Source of the DNA: Pseudomonas cannabina
GTDB taxonomy: Bacteria > Pseudomonadota > Gammaproteobacteria > Pseudomonadales > Pseudomonadaceae
DNA length: 64,000 nt
Reading direction: 5' to 3'
Assembly (NCBI RefSeq): GCF_900100365.1
Contig: NZ_FNKU01000001.1
Coordinates: 2,852,001 to 2,916,000, forward strand
Shown here: in pieces, positions 38,585 through 48,693 of the stretch
Numbering within the stretch: the stretch's first letter is position 1
How the letters are laid out: every line of letters starts with the position of its first letter
Program-made: the position numbers and the translations under genes
The notes under the pieces: model-generated
Database searches by the model: none
The model's input: the letters and a program-made list of their open reading frames with translations, nothing else
What the model was told of the DNA's origin: nothing

Positions 38585-40540
38585 TCAGGCAGCGTTCATG
38601 GTTTTGTGCGTTTCGATCAAGTGCTGCACCACACCTGGATCGGCCAGGGTGGAGATGTCGCCCAGCGCATCGTATTCCGAGGTCGCGATCTTGCGCAGGA
38701 TGCGGCGCATGATCTTGCCCGAGCGGGTTTTCGGCAGGCCAGGGGCCCACTGAATGAAGTCCGGCGAAGCAATAGGGCCGATTTCCTTGCGCACCCAGTT
38801 GCGCAGTTCAGTGCGCAGTGCGTCGCTCGGCTCTTCGCCAGCGTTGAGGGTGACGTAAACGTAGATGCCCTGCCCCTTCAGATCATGCGGCACGCCGACC
38901 ACTGCAGCTTCGGAGACTTTCGGGTGGGCGACCATCGCACTTTCGATCTCGGCCGTGCCCATACGGTGGCCGGAGACGTTGAGCACGTCGTCCACGCGCC
39001 CGGTGATCCAGTAGTAGCCATCTTCGTCGCGACGCGCTCCGTCACCGGTGAAATACATGCCACGGAAGGTCTTGAAGTAGGTGTCGACGAAACGGTCGTG
39101 ATCGCCGTACAGCGTGCGCGACTGGCCCGGCCAGGAATCGAGAATCACCAGGTTGCCTTCGGCTGCCCCTTCGATCAGGTTGCCCAGGTTGTCCACCAGC
39201 GCCGGAATCACGCCGAAGAACGGCCGGGTGGCCGAGCCCGGTTTCAGCGCGGTAGCGCCCGGCAGCGGGCTGATCAGAATGCCACCGGTTTCGGTCTGCC
39301 ACCAGGTATCGACAATCGGGCAGTTCTGCTTGCCGACCGTGTTGTAGTACCAGCCCCAGGCCTCCGGGTTGATCGGCTCACCAACCGAACCCAGCAGACG
39401 CAGACTGGAACCGTCCGCGCCTTCGACGGACTTGGTGCCTTCGGCCATCATGGCGCGAATCGCGGTCGGGGCCGTGTAGAGGATATTGACCTTGTGCTTG
39501 TCGATGATTTTCGACACGCGGGTGATGTCCGGGTAGTTCGGCACGCCTTCGAACAGCAAGGTGGTCGCGCCGTTGGCCAGCGGCCCATAAACGATGTAAC
39601 TGTGCCCGGTGACCCAGCCGACGTCAGCGGTGCACCAGTAGATTTCGCCGGGTTTGTAGTCGAACACGCGCTCGTGAGTCAGCGCGGCGTACAACAGATA
39701 GCCTGCTGTGGTGTGCAACACGCCCTTGGGTTTACCGGTCGAGCCGGAGGTGTAGAGAATGAACAGCGATTCTTCAGCGCCCATTTCCTTCGGTGCGCAG
39801 GTGCTGGAAGCCACTTCGAGCAACGCGTGATACCAGATGTCACGGTGACGGTTCCACTCGATCTCGCCGCCGGTGCGCTTGCAGACAATGACCTTCTGCA
39901 CGCTGCTGGTTTCCGGGTTGGTCAGCGCGCGGTCGACGTTGGCCTTGAGCGCGGTCTTCTTGCCGCCACGCAGGCCTTCGTCGGCCGTGATGACGACTTT
40001 GGAACTGCAATCGATGATGCGGCCCGCCAGTGCTTCCGGCGAGAAACCACCGAATACCACCGAGTGAATGGCACCGATCCGGGCGCACGCCAGCATGGCG
40101 ACCACAGCCTCGGGGATCATCGGCATGTAAATAGTCACAACGTCGCCACGGTGCACGTCCTGACCACGCAGGGCGTTGGCGAATTTGCAGACTTCTTCGT
40201 GCAGCTCGCGGTAGGTGATTTCACGATGCTCGGAGGGGTCGTCGCCTTCCCAGATGATCGCGATGCTGTCGCCGCGCTCGGCCAGATGGCGGTCAAGGCA
40301 GTTATAGGCAACGTTCAGCGTGCCATCGGCAAACCATTTGATGTCGACACGGTGATCGTCGAACGAGGTCTGTTTGACGACGCTGAAGGGTTTGATCCAG
40401 TCGAGTCGCTGAGCCTGCTCACGCCAGAAACCATCCGGGTTGACCACCGACTGCTGGTACATGGCCTTGTAGGTCGCCTCATCCGTCAGCGTAGTCGCTG
40501 CGACTTCTGGGCGGACGGGGTACAGGGAAGCTGCACTCAT
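38585..40540 (-). CDS. acsA: Acetyl-CoA synthetase
   Basis: 651 residues from ATG 40540 ([17 protein letters not shown], with GAGGT upstream). ATP + acetate + CoA to acetyl-CoA + AMP + PPi via acetyl-AMP. Adenylate-forming enzyme: [52 protein letters not shown], and the C-terminal [17 protein letters not shown] containing the lysine that Pat/CobB-type acetylation controls. Monocistronic. The 651-codon ORF on the opposite strand is a codon-bias shadow. Confidence 0.97.
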   Translation of the reverse strand: MSAASLYPVRPEVAATTLTDEATYKAMYQQSVVNPDGFWREQAQRLDWIKPFSVVKQTSFDDHRVDIKWFADGTLNVAYNCLDRHLAERGDSIAIIWEGDDPSEHREITYRELHEEVCKFANALRGQDVHRGDVVTIYMPMIPEAVVAMLACARIGAIHSVVFGGFSPEALAGRIIDCSSKVVITADEGLRGGKKTALKANVDRALTNPETSSVQKVIVCKRTGGEIEWNRHRDIWYHALLEVASSTCAPKEMGAEESLFILYTSGSTGKPKGVLHTTAGYLLYAALTHERVFDYKPGEIYWCTADVGWVTGHSYIVYGPLANGATTLLFEGVPNYPDITRVSKIIDKHKVNILYTAPTAIRAMMAEGTKSVEGADGSSLRLLGSVGEPINPEAWGWYYNTVGKQNCPIVDTWWQTETGGILISPLPGATALKPGSATRPFFGVIPALVDNLGNLIEGAAEGNLVILDSWPGQSRTLYGDHDRFVDTYFKTFRGMYFTGDGARRDEDGYYWITGRVDDVLNVSGHRMGTAEIESAMVAHPKVSEAAVVGVPHDLKGQGIYVYVTLNAGEEPSDALRTELRNWVRKEIGPIASPDFIQWAPGLPKTRSGKIMRRILRKIATSEYDALGDISTLADPGVVQHLIETHKTMNAA

Positions 40541-40885
40541 CTTGGTTACCTCGGTGGATAGTTGTTGTTTTATGCACACGTTGTATCCCGCCCCCCCCCG
40601 AGGAACCATTCGACGTTGGTATTACCGGGCGGGGCCGGGGCGGCAAGCTAGTGAACTGTGAGCTGCAAGCTGCTCCCCGATTATTACCGTTTTGATGAAA
40701 GCGCTTATCCAAAGCCTTTATAGATGCAGTCTTGCAACAGGCATAGAATTCGTTCCGCCAGCAAGGCAAACATCAGTTGCCCCCACGCAGCGTTGTTCTG
40801 GATCAGAAAACTTATCAGACAGAGTTCGCACATGACGTCAAAAACGTGATGCGGCCGCGCTCACTTTCAAAAAGGTAAAAACGCA
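40541..40885. other. Intergenic acsA / DUF2790 gene
   Basis: 345 bp with the divergent promoters. It includes a run of nine C at about 40591-40599 close to the acsA start, a possible slippage tract. No operator was recognised. Confidence 0.4.
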
Positions 40886-41152
40886 ATGAAAGCTTCATTA
40901 GTGATATTGGCACTGTGCGGTATCAGCAGCCTGGCGATGGCCGAAGAATCGCAGACCAAAGTGGCTGCGCAACAGGCCCGGGTCGAGCAATATACTTACG
41001 GCACTCATCTGGACATCGCCCGAGTGATCTCCACCAGCCAGATCCCCAGTGTCTGCGCAGTGGTGCCGGCGCGCATGATCTATGAAGACTCGCAAGGCGC
41101 GCGGCACATCATGAGCTATCAGGTAATGGGCAACGGCTGCAGCAACGGTTGA
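40886..41152 (+). CDS. DUF2790-family small periplasmic protein
   Basis: 88 residues. Signal peptide ~1-19 (MKASLVILALCGISSLAMA). Mature part with the DUF2790 pattern VEQYTYGTHLDIARVISTS and CAVVPARMIYEDSQGARHIMSYQVMGNGC, including two cysteines that may form a disulfide. These proteins are numerous in pseudomonads, often induced by copper or two-component systems; no activity is established. AAAAAGGT upstream of ATG. Confidence 0.85.
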   Translation: MKASLVILALCGISSLAMAEESQTKVAAQQARVEQYTYGTHLDIARVISTSQIPSVCAVVPARMIYEDSQGARHIMSYQVMGNGCSNG

Positions 41153-41281
41153 TGGTTCGCACCGTTGTAACGGATGCACGACGCCTCGCAGATCCAGCGG
41201 CGAGGCGCATGCCGGGCGCTGTTTGTCATGTATTCGACTGACAGTCTGCTTATCCGTTTTTTCTTCTTTGCGTGATTCGGC

Positions 41282-42841
41282 TTATTTGGCTTCCTGGCTT
41301 ATTTGATAGGCGCGCAACTTATTGGCAATCGTTGTATGAGACACGCCCAGGCGTTTTGCCAATTGGCGACTGCTGGGGTGCTGTGCATATAACTGCTTCA
41401 GCACCGACCTTTCAAAACGCCCGACAATCGCGTCGAGATCCCCGTCCAGAGAAACATCGGCCAGCCCCGGGCGCACGCCGTAATCCGGCAGCCGAATGTG
41501 CTCGGCCTGCACCTTGCCGCCCTCGCACAGTGACACGGCCTGAAACAATACGTTTTCCAGTTGCCGGACGTTGCCGGGCCAGTGGTATTGGCTCAGGCGT
41601 TTGATGGCCGCAGGTACTATGCCCGGCAGCGGGCAACCGATCTGGCGGCTGGCGTGATCGAGAAAATGCTCCACCAACGGTTCCAGGCCGTCCAGGCAGT
41701 CGCGCAACGGCGGTATGTGCAACGACAACACGTTGAGCCGATGGTAAAGATCCTGCCTGAACTCGCCTCGGGCGCACAGCTCCGACAGATCGACCTGGGT
41801 CGAACACACCACCCGCACATCGAGAAACATGTCTTCGTCGCTGCCCACGCGACGAAAGCTGCCGTCCTGAATGAAACGCAGCAGCTTGGCTTGCATGCGC
41901 GCACTCAATTCGCCCACGCCGTCCAGAAACAGCGTCCCGCCTGCAGTCAGCTCCAGCAGCCCGAGCCGGCCTTCCAGCCGCGCGCCCTCGAAAGCCCCCG
42001 GGTCATAGCCGAACAGCTCGATCTCGGCCATCGACTCCGACAGCCCGGCGCAGTTGAGCGCCATCAGCGGTGACTGACCGCGCGGGCTGGCGAGGTGACA
42101 GGCGCGAGCCAGCAGCTCCTTGCCGGTGCCGGTTTCACCTTCGATCAGCAACGGAGCGTCCAGCGGTGCCATACGCCGCGCTTCGCGAACCACGGAAGCC
42201 ATGACTTTCGAACTCTGAAAGATGCTGTCGAAGCCGCGCAGCTCTTGCTTGCGCACATGATAGATGCGCTCGCCGACCCGATCAGCGCGATGCAGGGTCA
42301 AAACAGCACCAGCCATGGCCTCGCTGTCATCGTGCTCCGATTGCAACGGCGCGATGTCGGCCAGAAACACATCACCACGCACCTTGACCCGCAGGCCATT
42401 GATGCGCGACTTGCTGGCGCGCACCAGCTCGGGCAGGTCGAAGTCCTCGGCGTAGCGCGACAGCGGAATCCCCGGCACTTCATCGACCCGCACGCCCAAC
42501 AACTGCGCAGCGGCGCGATTGGCAGCCACGATGGCGCCGGCCATGTCGATGGACAGCACCGGAAATTCCAGCGCACCGAGCAAGGCATTCAGCTCCATAT
42601 GCCGCCGCTCGCTGGGCATCAGCCCGACGCGCTTGACCCCGAACACGCCGGTGATCGCTTCGAACTTCGGTCGTAAGGCCTGGAATTGCAGGTTGATCAG
42701 ATTCGGGCAGTGCAGATAGATCGCATCGCCATGTTCGCCGCCCACCTCGCCGCACGCCACATTGACGCCATAGGCGACCAGCAGATCGAGGATGTCGCGA
42801 AGGATGCCGATCCGGTTTTGACAATGCACCTTGATGCGCAT
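41282..42841 (-). CDS. phhR: TyrR-like aromatic amino acid regulator PhhR
   Basis: 519 residues. ACT domain 1-~70 (MRIKVHCQNRIGILRDILDLL), PAS ~80-190, AAA+ domain ~205-430 (Walker A IEGETGTGKELLARA, Walker B TLFLDGVGELSARMQ), C-terminal HTH (SRQLAKRLGVSHTTIANKLR). The sigma-54 contact motif GAFTGA reads GAFEGA, as expected for TyrR-like proteins that act with sigma-70. Activates phhAB with phenylalanine/tyrosine; divergent from phhA across 249 bp. Confidence 0.95.
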   Translation of the reverse strand: MRIKVHCQNRIGILRDILDLLVAYGVNVACGEVGGEHGDAIYLHCPNLINLQFQALRPKFEAITGVFGVKRVGLMPSERRHMELNALLGALEFPVLSIDMAGAIVAANRAAAQLLGVRVDEVPGIPLSRYAEDFDLPELVRASKSRINGLRVKVRGDVFLADIAPLQSEHDDSEAMAGAVLTLHRADRVGERIYHVRKQELRGFDSIFQSSKVMASVVREARRMAPLDAPLLIEGETGTGKELLARACHLASPRGQSPLMALNCAGLSESMAEIELFGYDPGAFEGARLEGRLGLLELTAGGTLFLDGVGELSARMQAKLLRFIQDGSFRRVGSDEDMFLDVRVVCSTQVDLSELCARGEFRQDLYHRLNVLSLHIPPLRDCLDGLEPLVEHFLDHASRQIGCPLPGIVPAAIKRLSQYHWPGNVRQLENVLFQAVSLCEGGKVQAEHIRLPDYGVRPGLADVSLDGDLDAIVGRFERSVLKQLYAQHPSSRQLAKRLGVSHTTIANKLRAYQISQEAK

Positions 42842-42954
42842 GAGTGATTCGCTCTGGCTTTTTGTCGTGCGCTGAAGTTTAGCGTCAACATTACGTTACA
42901 GCACAGCTCAATGCAGGGCTGCTCGGCTAAGGATCCGATCCTCAAGAAAAACAT

Positions 42955-42974
42955 TCGTAAAGTTTTCGTTACGA
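42955..42974 (+). promoter_or_regulatory. Candidate PhhR/TyrR operator before phhA
   Basis: Perfect inverted repeat TCGTAA-AGTTTTCG-TTACGA. Aligned as CGTAAA-N6-GTTACG it resembles the TyrR box TGTAAA-N6-TTTACA. It lies ~117 bp before phhA and ~114 bp before phhR, so it could serve both. Assignment is by pattern only. Confidence 0.5.
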
Positions 42975-43090
42975 AATTGAGTGCCATGAAGCTGATCCAA
43001 AAGCCTCTGCACGCTGAAGCCCCGCCCAAAGTAGGTTATTTCTACGTTCAGGCCTTACCAGAACAACACCCTTGATCGAGGATCATCAGC

Positions 43091-43888
43091 ATGGCCCAGA
43101 CGCACTACGTGGCACGCGAGCCGGACGCCTCGGGTTTCATTGATTACCCTGCGGCAGAGCACGCGGTCTGGAACACCCTGATTACCCGGCAGATGAAGAT
43201 CATCGAAGGCCGCGCCTGCCAGGAATACCTGGACGGCATCGAGCAACTGGGCTTGCCTCTTGATCGCATCCCGCAGCTGGGCGAAATCAATGCAGTGCTG
43301 GGCGCAGCCACGGGCTGGCAGGTAGAGCGAGTGCCCGCGCTGATTCCGTTTCAGACATTCTTCGAACTGCTGGCCAGCAAGCGCTTTCCAGTGGCGACGT
43401 TCATTCGCAGCGAAGAAGAGCTGGATTACTTGCAGGAGCCGGACATCTTTCACGAAATCTTCGGCCACTGCCCGCTGCTGACCAACCCATGGTTTGCCGA
43501 ATTCACCCACACTTACGGCAAACTCGGATTGAGCGCGACTAAAGAGCAACGGGTCTATCTGGCGCGGCTGTACTGGATGACCATCGAGTTCGGCCTGGTC
43601 GATACTCCCCAAGGGCGGCGAATCTACGGCGGTGGCATTCTTTCTTCACCGAAAGAGGCAGTCTACAGTGTGTCTTCAGCGCCGGAGCATCAGCCCTTCG
43701 ATCCGCTGGAAGCCATGCGCACGCCCTATCGGATCGATATTCTGCAGCCCGTGTATTTTGTCCTGCCAAACCTGAAGCGCCTGTTCGATCTGGCCCAGGA
43801 AGACATTATGGCGCTGGTCGAACAAGGGATGCAGTCGGGTTTGCACGCGCCCAAATTTCCACCGAAAACCAATAGCCACGCGGCCTGA
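43091..43888 (+). CDS. phhA: Phenylalanine 4-hydroxylase
   Basis: 265 residues, the short bacterial form without a regulatory domain. Converts phenylalanine to tyrosine with tetrahydropterin and O2. Non-heme iron ligands are in [14 protein letters not shown] (two His) and WMTIEFGL (Glu). Followed 34 bp later by phhB, which regenerates the cofactor. Regulated by PhhR. Confidence 0.97.
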   Translation: MAQTHYVAREPDASGFIDYPAAEHAVWNTLITRQMKIIEGRACQEYLDGIEQLGLPLDRIPQLGEINAVLGAATGWQVERVPALIPFQTFFELLASKRFPVATFIRSEEELDYLQEPDIFHEIFGHCPLLTNPWFAEFTHTYGKLGLSATKEQRVYLARLYWMTIEFGLVDTPQGRRIYGGGILSSPKEAVYSVSSAPEHQPFDPLEAMRTPYRIDILQPVYFVLPNLKRLFDLAQEDIMALVEQGMQSGLHAPKFPPKTNSHAA

Positions 43889-43922
43889 CCGCAGCCAGGT
43901 ATCTGAAAAGGACCCCCTGTTT

Positions 43923-44279
43923 ATGAGCACCTTGAATCAAGCCCACTGCGAAGCCTGTCGCGCCGATGCCCCGCAGGTCAGCGAAACCGAACTGCCGGCG
44001 TTGCTCAAGCAGATCCCGGACTGGAACATCGAAGTTCGCGACAGCGTGATGCAACTGGAAAAAGTATTTCTGTTCAAGAATTTCAAGTGTGCACTGGCGT
44101 TCACCAATGCCGTCGGAGCAATCGCTGAAGCAGAAGGCCATCACCCAGGCCTGCTCACCGAATGGGGCAAAGTGACCGTGACCTGGTGGAGCCATTCGAT
44201 CAAAGGGCTGCATCGCAACGACTTCATCATGGCCGCGCGCACCGATGAAGTGGCCAAGGACGCAGAAGGCCGAAAATAA
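43923..44279 (+). CDS. phhB: Pterin-4a-carbinolamine dehydratase
   Basis: 118 residues. Dehydrates the 4a-hydroxy-tetrahydropterin formed by PhhA, recycling the cofactor. Core motif [36 protein letters not shown] carries the catalytic HHP. AAAAGGA precedes ATG 43923. Operon with phhA. Confidence 0.96.
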   Translation: MSTLNQAHCEACRADAPQVSETELPALLKQIPDWNIEVRDSVMQLEKVFLFKNFKCALAFTNAVGAIAEAEGHHPGLLTEWGKVTVTWWSHSIKGLHRNDFIMAARTDEVAKDAEGRK

Positions 44280-44495
44280 TTTTTTCAGCGCAATGAGCCG
44301 TGCTCAAGCGGGCCAGCCCAATAGAATCAAGCTGTACAGCACCTCGCAAGGTGAAAGCCGGGACAGTGAAAACTAGATTTTGTTTCCCGACAGGCGCAAT
44401 CAGGGTAAAAAAATATCCTGATTGTCATTTTCAGTGGGGTATCCTGCCCCTGCTTTTTAAAGCACGGTTCTTTCTGCACTACCTTGCGAGGAGCG

Positions 44496-44642
44496 ATGAC
44501 GATGCACGAAATTCCAAACTTCCCACCAAGCCAACAGGAACCACAGCAGTCGATTCTGGCTCAGCAAGAGCTCGGTCAACCTGCCGCAATGAAAACAGCA
44601 CCCTCGGCTCAAGACAGCCAGAAAGCCGGCAGCAAAGACTGA
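44496..44642 (+). CDS. Small polar hypothetical protein
   Basis: 48 residues, MTMHEIPNFPPSQQEPQQSI and a Gln/Ala/Ser-rich remainder ending KAGSKD. GAGGAG ends one base from the ATG of 44496, or lies well placed for ATG 44502. Probably disordered; no homologue recalled. The good ribosome-binding site is the main support. Confidence 0.4.
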   Translation: MTMHEIPNFPPSQQEPQQSILAQQELGQPAAMKTAPSAQDSQKAGSKD

Positions 44643-44652
44643 CGGCGATTGT

Positions 44653-44701
44653 TTTCAGGCGTATCGAAAAACGGTTTTGCCGATTTTCAATACGCCTGAA
44701 A
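44653..44701. repeat. Long inverted repeat between two small ORFs
   Basis: TTTCAGGCGTAT (44653-44664) and ATACGCCTGAAA (44690-44701), with a further inner CGAAAA...TTTTG-type pairing. It would form a long hairpin in RNA or a cruciform. It lies immediately after the 48-residue ORF and before the 59-residue ORF, possibly a terminator or processing signal. Confidence 0.6.
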
Positions 44702-44728
44702 CACCAGCAACAGGCAAACCGCAGATTT

Positions 44729-44908
44729 ATGACTGACTTCACTGAAACCCAAGCCAATGCCCTGATTGGCACTGCCGAGAAAATGATCGAAATCTGGTCA
44801 CGCCTCAGCCCGGAAAAACAGAGCGCCCTGCTCGCACGTTTCGGGACGCAGGAAAACGCTCTTGCCGCACTCGTGACCACACAGCTCGTGGCGCCAGCGT
44901 CTGAATAA
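44729..44908 (+). CDS. Small conserved-looking hypothetical protein
   Basis: 59 residues from ATG 44729: MTDFTETQANALIGTAEKMI, then EIWSRLSPEKQSALLARFGTQENALAALV. Predicted largely helical, with no membrane segment. The ribosome-binding site is weak, and the gene follows a long inverted repeat. Codon use is like the neighbours. No function recognised. Confidence 0.5.
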   Translation: MTDFTETQANALIGTAEKMIEIWSRLSPEKQSALLARFGTQENALAALVTTQLVAPASE

Positions 44909-45057
44909 CCCCTCGCTCATCGAGCCTCTTCAGGTTTATTTCCGTCTGTAGCACCTGCACCGCTCGATGCGTCGGTATGATAAGCACTTCGAGAGCTTGC
45001 TAAGGGTTTCCCCTGCCCGCTCGAAAGCCATGCGTACACAGAACGAAAGCCTGCCCC

Positions 45058-46257
45058 ATGCCCGAGACACAGCACACCGCGCCGCAAACCCCGATGGCCG
45101 TTACCCGAACCGTCGTTTCCATCGTGATGTTTACCTTCATCGGCTATCTGAACATCGGTATTCCGCTCGCCGTTCTGCCCGGCTATGTGCACAGCGATCT
45201 GGGCTTCGGCGCGGTGATCGCCGGGCTGGTGATCAGCGTGCAATACCTGGCGACGCTGATCAGCCGGCCATGGGCGAGCCGCATCATCGACAACCTGGGC
45301 AGCAAGAAAGCCGTGCAGATCGGCCTGACCGGATGCGGGGTGAGCGGCGTGTTCATGCTGGTGCCGATCTGGCTGGAAAGCTGGCCAATGGCGAGCCTGG
45401 TGATTCTGCTGATCGGTCGGGTGATTCTCGGCAGCGCGGAAAGTCTGGTCGGTTCGGGCTCGATTGGCTGGGGCATCGGTCGGGTCGGCGCGCAGAACAC
45501 CGCCAAAGTGATTTCCTGGAACGGTATTGCCAGCTACGGCGCACTGGCCATCGGCGCGCCATTGGGCGTGTGGATGGTTGACTCGCTCGGCCTTTGGACC
45601 GTCGGCGTGAGCATTATGCTGCTGTGCGCACTGGGGCTTTATCTGACTTGGCACAAGCAAGCCGCGCCCATCGTGCAAGGCGAACGGCTGCCGTTCATGC
45701 ACGTGCTGGGGCGGGTGTTTCCGCATGGCATGGGCCTGGCGCTGGGCGGTATCGGGTTCGGTACAATCGCGACGTTCATCACCCTGTATTACGCCAGCAA
45801 TCACTGGCCGAATGCGGCGCTGTGCCTGACCCTGTTCGGTGGCAGTTTTATTGCCGCACGCTTGCTGTTCGGCAACCTGATCAACCGCCTGGGCGGTTTT
45901 CGGGTAGCGATTGTCTGCTTGTCGGTGGAAACGCTGGGGCTGCTACTGCTGTGGATGGCACCGACGCCCGGCCTGGCGCTGGCCGGCGCAGCACTGACCG
46001 GCTTTGGGTTCTCGCTGGTGTTCCCGGCGCTGGGCGTGGAAGCGGTGAACCTGGTCCCGGCCTCCAGTCGCGGCGCGGCAGTAGGCGCGTACTCGCTGTT
46101 CATCGACCTGTCACTGGGCATCACCGGCCCGCTGGCCGGCGCAATTGCCGCCGGCTTCGGCTTTGTGTCGATCTTCCTGTTCGCGGCGCTCGCATCACTC
46201 ACCGGGCTGGGGTTGAGCGTTTATCTGTACAAGCAGGCGCAGGCGTTGCGCCAGTGA
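45058..46257 (+). CDS. MFS transporter, YhhS-like
   Basis: 399 residues with twelve predicted transmembrane helices. Early motifs [20 protein letters not shown] and [22 protein letters not shown] (MFS loop 2-3 A-motif variant), and [20 protein letters not shown] in helix 4. The YhhS/arabinose-exporter-like subgroup is typical. Substrate unknown. Monocistronic; followed by REP elements. Confidence 0.9.
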   Translation: MPETQHTAPQTPMAVTRTVVSIVMFTFIGYLNIGIPLAVLPGYVHSDLGFGAVIAGLVISVQYLATLISRPWASRIIDNLGSKKAVQIGLTGCGVSGVFMLVPIWLESWPMASLVILLIGRVILGSAESLVGSGSIGWGIGRVGAQNTAKVISWNGIASYGALAIGAPLGVWMVDSLGLWTVGVSIMLLCALGLYLTWHKQAAPIVQGERLPFMHVLGRVFPHGMGLALGGIGFGTIATFITLYYASNHWPNAALCLTLFGGSFIAARLLFGNLINRLGGFRVAIVCLSVETLGLLLLWMAPTPGLALAGAALTGFGFSLVFPALGVEAVNLVPASSRGAAVGAYSLFIDLSLGITGPLAGAIAAGFGFVSIFLFAALASLTGLGLSVYLYKQAQALRQ

Positions 46258-46571
46258 TGCCTCATACTCATAGTCATACAGGTCCTGAAGAGCCCGGAAA
46301 GCGGAGTTTTTCAGGTTTCTGCCCGAAGGGCGTAGGAACAACCGGGCGACGCTTAGCTTGTGTGCGAGCGGACTTGTCCGCGAAGGCTATGGTGGGAGCG
46401 ACAAGTTTTTTGAGAATGTACCACCCTCTTCGCGGACAAGTCCGCTCCTACAAAACACACAGCTCGCGGACAAGCGAAGCGTCGCCCGGTCCGCTCTACA
46501 CCGTCTCTAAGCTTGTCAGGACCTGTGTATCACGCTGAGCGCTCCGGAGTGGCACGAGGCTGAAAAACACC
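46258..46571. repeat. REP-type palindromes after the MFS gene
   Basis: 314 bp without a gene. GCGGACTTGTCCGCGAAG (46368-46385) and its complement CTTCGCGGACAAGTCCGC (46429-46446) form a divergent pair (BIME), with a third half at 46464-46477. The stretch also carries TTCTGCCCGAAGGGCGT (46317-46333) and CTGTGTATCACGCTGA (46524-46539); the latter recurs at 50563. Confidence 0.8.
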
Positions 46572-46985
46572 TCAGAAATCCACTTTCCCGCGCCCGGCCT
46601 TGATCGAGCCGCGTTTGCTCTTGGATTCCAGCCGACGGGTCTTGGAGCCCAGGGTCGGGCGGGTCGGGCGGCGTTTCTTTTCGACTTTGGCAGCGTTGAC
46701 GATCAGTTCGCTCAGGCGCAGCAACGCATCGGCGCGATTCTGCTCTTGAGTCCGGTATTGCTGGGCCTTGAGCACAATCACGCCATCGCTGGTAATCCGG
46801 CTGTCGCTCAACGCCAGTAGCCGTTCTTTGTAGAACGGCGGCAGCGACGAAGCGTTGATGTCGAAGCGCAGGTGCACGGCACTGGAAACCTTGTTGACGT
46901 TCTGTCCACCCGCACCCTGAGCACGGATGGCAGTCAATTCGATCTCGGCGTCCGGCAAATGGACATTGTTGGAAATCACCAGCAT
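46572..46985 (-). CDS. arfB: Alternative ribosome-rescue factor ArfB
   Basis: 137 residues from ATG 46985 ([20 protein letters not shown]). Peptidyl-tRNA hydrolase with the release-factor GGQ motif in [21 protein letters not shown], and the basic C-terminal tail ([24 protein letters not shown]) that enters the empty mRNA channel of stalled ribosomes. Starts 31 bp after the amino-acid permease gene ends. Confidence 0.94.
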   Translation of the reverse strand: MLVISNNVHLPDAEIELTAIRAQGAGGQNVNKVSSAVHLRFDINASSLPPFYKERLLALSDSRITSDGVIVLKAQQYRTQEQNRADALLRLSELIVNAAKVEKKRRPTRPTLGSKTRRLESKSKRGSIKAGRGKVDF

Positions 46986-47016
46986 CAGCGCATCTTCTTT
47001 TCTGGAACAGACGTGT

Positions 47017-48426
47017 TCACCTGCCGGAACCGGCAGGCAGAACAACGCTACGCCTGTTTTTGGCCCGATAACAGATCCACATCACCGCCAGCCATACCGG
47101 TATCGCATAAACCGAGATCTGAATGCCGGGGATCATCAGCATGATACCGAGGATGAACACCACGAACGCCAGACACACGTAGTTGCCATACGGATACCAC
47201 AATGCTTTGAACAGCGGCACTTGCCCGGTGCGGTTCAGGTGCTGACGGAATTTCAGGTGCGAGTAGCTGATCATTGCCCAGTTGATCACTAGTGTGGCGA
47301 CCACCAGCGACATCAACAGCTCCAGCGCCTGATGCGGCACGAAATAGTTGAGCAGCACGGCCACCAGCGTCACGGCGGCAGACGCGAATATCGCCTTGAC
47401 CGGCACGCCGCGCTTGTCGACCTGCGCCAGCGTCTTGGGCGCATCGCCCTGCTCGGCCATGCCCACCAGCATGCGGCTGTTGCAATAGGTGCCGCTGTTA
47501 TAGACCGACAGCGCGGCCGTCAGCACTACGAAGTTGAGAATGTGCGCCGCCGTATCGCTGCCGAGCATCGAGAACACCTGCACGAACGGGCTGCCACTAT
47601 AGGAATCACCCGAAGCGTTGAGGCTGGCCAGCAGGCTGTCCCACGGTGTCAGCGACAACAGCACCACCAGCGCACCGATGTAAAAAATCAGGATGCGGTA
47701 GATGACCTGATTGATCGCCTTGGGAATCACGGTCTTCGGCTGTTCGGCCTCGGCAGCGGTAAAGCCGAGCATCTCCAGACCACCGAACGAGAACATGATG
47801 ATAGCCAGCGCCATCACCAATCCGCTGACACCATTGGGGAAGAATCCGCCATGCTCCCAGAGGTTGCTGACCGACGCCTGCGGGCCACCGCTGCCGCTGA
47901 CCAGCATGTAACTGCCCAGCGCGATCATGCCGATGATCGCCACCACCTTGATAATCGCGAACCAGAACTCGGTCTCGCCGAACACCTTGACGTTGGTCAG
48001 ATTGATGGCATTGATCAGGATGAAAAAGGCTGCTGCCGACACCCAGCTCGGGATGTCAGGCAACCAGTAATGGATGTATTTGCCGACCGCGGTCAGCTCC
48101 GACATGCCCACCAGAATGTACAACAGCCAGCAGTTCCAGCCCGACAGAAAGCCGGCGAAACCGCCCCAGTAGTTATGAGCGAAATGGCTGAACGATCCGG
48201 CCACTGGCTCTTCGACGATCATCTCGCCAAGCTGGCGCATGATCATGAAGGCGATGAAGCCGCAGATGGCGTAGCCGAGAATCATCGACGGCCCGGCAGA
48301 TTTCAATACGCCCGCCGAGCCGAGAAACAGGCCAGTACCGATGGCACCACCCAAGGCGATCAACTGGATGTGTCGATTCTTCAGGCCGCGTTTCAATTCG
48401 CCCGATGGTGCGGTTGTTTCAGTCAT
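47017..48426 (-). CDS. aroP: Aromatic amino acid / proline-type APC permease
   Basis: 469 residues, amino acid-polyamine-organocation family with twelve transmembrane helices. Signature: [68 protein letters not shown]. The place near phhAB matches aroP2 (PA0866 region) of P. aeruginosa, so aromatic amino acid uptake is favoured, but proline permease ProY is very similar and cannot be excluded. Confidence 0.85.
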   Translation of the reverse strand: MTETTAPSGELKRGLKNRHIQLIALGGAIGTGLFLGSAGVLKSAGPSMILGYAICGFIAFMIMRQLGEMIVEEPVAGSFSHFAHNYWGGFAGFLSGWNCWLLYILVGMSELTAVGKYIHYWLPDIPSWVSAAAFFILINAINLTNVKVFGETEFWFAIIKVVAIIGMIALGSYMLVSGSGGPQASVSNLWEHGGFFPNGVSGLVMALAIIMFSFGGLEMLGFTAAEAEQPKTVIPKAINQVIYRILIFYIGALVVLLSLTPWDSLLASLNASGDSYSGSPFVQVFSMLGSDTAAHILNFVVLTAALSVYNSGTYCNSRMLVGMAEQGDAPKTLAQVDKRGVPVKAIFASAAVTLVAVLLNYFVPHQALELLMSLVVATLVINWAMISYSHLKFRQHLNRTGQVPLFKALWYPYGNYVCLAFVVFILGIMLMIPGIQISVYAIPVWLAVMWICYRAKNRRSVVLPAGSGR

Positions 48427-48693
48427 TCAATAGCCACCTGATTGTTCTTGTTCTGTGAATAGAACCTGCTGTGCTCGTGGCACAACAGAATTGCAGCACC
48501 CGAGGCGTTTGGCCCAAGGCGTTGAACAGCAATGATTCACAGAAAAAAGCGCAGTATTGTACACCTGCATCCAGATTGAGGTTCAAAACAGAGAGCTGGA
48601 TGCGCGACGGCTGTGTGACAACGCTTTTCACGTTGCCGGAAACGACAACGCCAGCCCTGAGGACTGGCGTTGCTGTTCATTCACACCACGCAA

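Noticed and set aside
38606..40561. 651-codon plus-strand ORF opposite acsA
   Set aside because: Shadow of acsA on the complementary strand; composition shows no family match and it has no ribosome-binding site. High-GC codon bias produces long antisense ORFs here, as also at 18176-19513 (lysC) and 20594-22171 (alaS).
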